Below, piece by piece: positions 7,570-8,015 of a DNA stretch of 8,015 bases. The stretch comes from CAJQQY01 sp964352225. Its GTDB lineage: Bacteria; Bacteroidota; Bacteroidia; Chitinophagales; Saprospiraceae. Made by a program: the position numbers and the translations under genes. The notes beneath the pieces were generated by a model. That model was not told the DNA's origin. It did no database searches and saw only the letters and a list, made by a program, of their open reading frames with translations. Numbering within the stretch: the first letter of the stretch is position 1; every line of letters starts with the position of its first letter. Location: NCBI GenBank assembly GCA_964352225.1, contig CAYGRM010000315.1, positions 1 through 8,015 on the forward strand, given 5' to 3'.

Positions 7570-7911
7570 TCAAAAAAATAAAGCAAGGAGAGCCATGGAG
7601 ATGGAAGCTCTCAATCGGTAAATCGGTATCGCAGCTTTGCGGTACCGATTTCCTGTTCTATGAGACCAATTAGAAAAGAGTTGTCGAGTCCAAGGTTTCC
7701 AATTCCCCATCATTCTCAATAAAAAATCATAAACAAAAGAAACCATAGCCAACAACTTTAAGGTTCTATCAAATAACCAAAGTCTAGGACTTTCCATGGC
7801 AAGTTCAGATTTACAACATCGAAAAGACTGTTCGATTTCCCAACGATGAATATAAGAAAAACACATTTCCCAAGCAGCTGCTGTGTAAGCATCCGAGCAA
7901 CTACACTCCAA
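7570..7911 (-). pseudogene. C-terminal remnant of an IS4-type DDE transposase
   Basis: On the - strand the frame reads from about 7911 down to a TGA at 7570-7572. It contains YIHRWEIEQSFRCCK, which fits the Y(2)R(3)E(6)K signature of IS4-group transposases and supplies the third catalytic acidic residue (Glu codon 7831-7833). It continues with SELAMESPRLW, a hydrophobic LKLLAMVSFVYDFLL segment and WSHRTGNRYRK..IYRLRAS, typical of the C-terminus of this family. Only ~110 residues are present, against several hundred in a full transposase, and the two catalytic Asp regions are absent. The frame is open rightwards to a stop at 7945-7947, but no ATG exists there (only a TTG at 7909-7911) and the residues before DAYTAA do not look like transposase. 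I read it as a 5'-truncated dead copy. The exact IS subgroup is uncertain. Confidence 0.8.
7620..7651. repeat. 14-bp hairpin within the transposase remnant
   Basis: AAATCGGTATCGCA (7620-7633) is complementary to 7638-7651 with one mismatch (a T:G-type pair at 7629/7642) and a GCTT loop. It lies inside the - strand coding frame around the HRTGNRYRKAAIPIYRLR segment. There is no T tract, so it is not an ordinary terminator. It may be chance coding symmetry or a structural element near the IS end. Confidence 0.6.
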
Positions 7912-7945
7912 AAAAAAAATCGAAGCCAGTAAATTTGACTTCGAT
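7910..7945 (-). terminator. Intrinsic terminator on the - strand, immediately upstream of the transposase remnant
   Basis: Read on the - strand, ATCGAAG (7945-7939) pairs with CTTCGAT (7925-7919), with one mismatch then two further pairs, and is followed directly by a T run (complement of the A10 at 7910-7919). This is a standard Rho-independent layout for a gene coming from the right edge. It also suggests that the transposase remnant has no functional upstream coding sequence and that an insertion or deletion junction lies near 7900. Confidence 0.65.
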
Positions 7946-7960
7946 CATTAGAGAGGACGT

Positions 7961-8014
7961 TTAAGTAGTTAGACAATAGAAAACGTAGTTTATAAGAATA
8001 TCTTTTTCCGCTAT
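7961..8014 (-). CDS. Possible C-terminal end of a - strand gene entering from the right edge
   Basis: On the - strand one frame from 8014 reads 17 codons (IAEKDILINYVFYCLTT) and stops with TAA at 7961-7963, 15 bases before the hairpin of the - strand terminator at 7910-7945. Stop-then-terminator spacing is what makes this frame plausible. One other frame is open further but runs through the terminator. The fragment is too short to identify, and the call rests on context only. Confidence 0.3.
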   Translation of the reverse strand: MAEKDILINYVFYCLTT

Positions 8015-8015
8015 T

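Noticed and set aside
7758..7976. - strand open frame overlapping the transposase remnant in another frame
   Set aside because: It runs through the terminator hairpin and overlaps the frame carrying the transposase motif. Its translation shows no recognisable domain.
7416..8015. tRNA or other structured RNA gene in the intergenic right part
   Set aside because: The hairpins found there are explained as terminators or lie in the transposase fragment. No tRNA-like cloverleaf or TTCGA-type arm arrangement was seen.

Overview
This looks like a piece of a draft Bacteroidota genome, probably from a Saprospiraceae/Lewinella-type or related marine or freshwater lineage. The evidence is AT-rich sequence, very large secreted multidomain proteins, and two different type IX secretion system (T9SS) C-terminal sorting domains side by side. 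The lineage is an inference from domain style; no marker gene is present.

Layout, left to right. (1) Positions 1-3465, + strand: the 3' part of a large secreted mosaic protein whose start lies outside the window. It carries two starch/glycogen-binding-like modules, a carbohydrate-binding-like beta-sandwich, a MopE-like metal-binding motif, four ~85-residue HYR/Ig-like repeats, a cysteine-containing domain and a type A T9SS sorting domain. (2) Positions 3466-3594: a strong intrinsic terminator with a perfect 15-bp stem, then a separate 9-bp inverted repeat just before the next gene. (3) Positions 3595-7415, + strand: a second secreted protein with a clear signal peptide, a ~175-residue N-terminal domain I do not recognise, an array of at least 16 cysteine-rich 42-44-residue repeats (core CDDGxPCTxND), PKD/SprB-like domains and a type B (CHU_C, gliding-motility-associated) sorting domain. 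Two 100-N gaps interrupt the repeat array. They are assembly artefacts, and the apparent frame change at the first one should not be read as a frameshift. (4) Positions 7416-8015: a probable weak terminator, the C-terminal remnant of an IS4-type transposase on the - strand, a - strand intrinsic terminator immediately upstream of that remnant, and perhaps the last 17 codons of another - strand gene.

The two large genes are probably both exported by T9SS, anchored or released at the cell surface, and used for adhesion or polysaccharide binding. The terminator between them suggests separate transcription units. The most noteworthy signal is in the second gene's repeats. Each unit keeps an even cysteine count by exchanging cysteine positions, and the last five units strictly alternate between two cysteine placements. 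No defence system, RNA gene or CRISPR array is visible.
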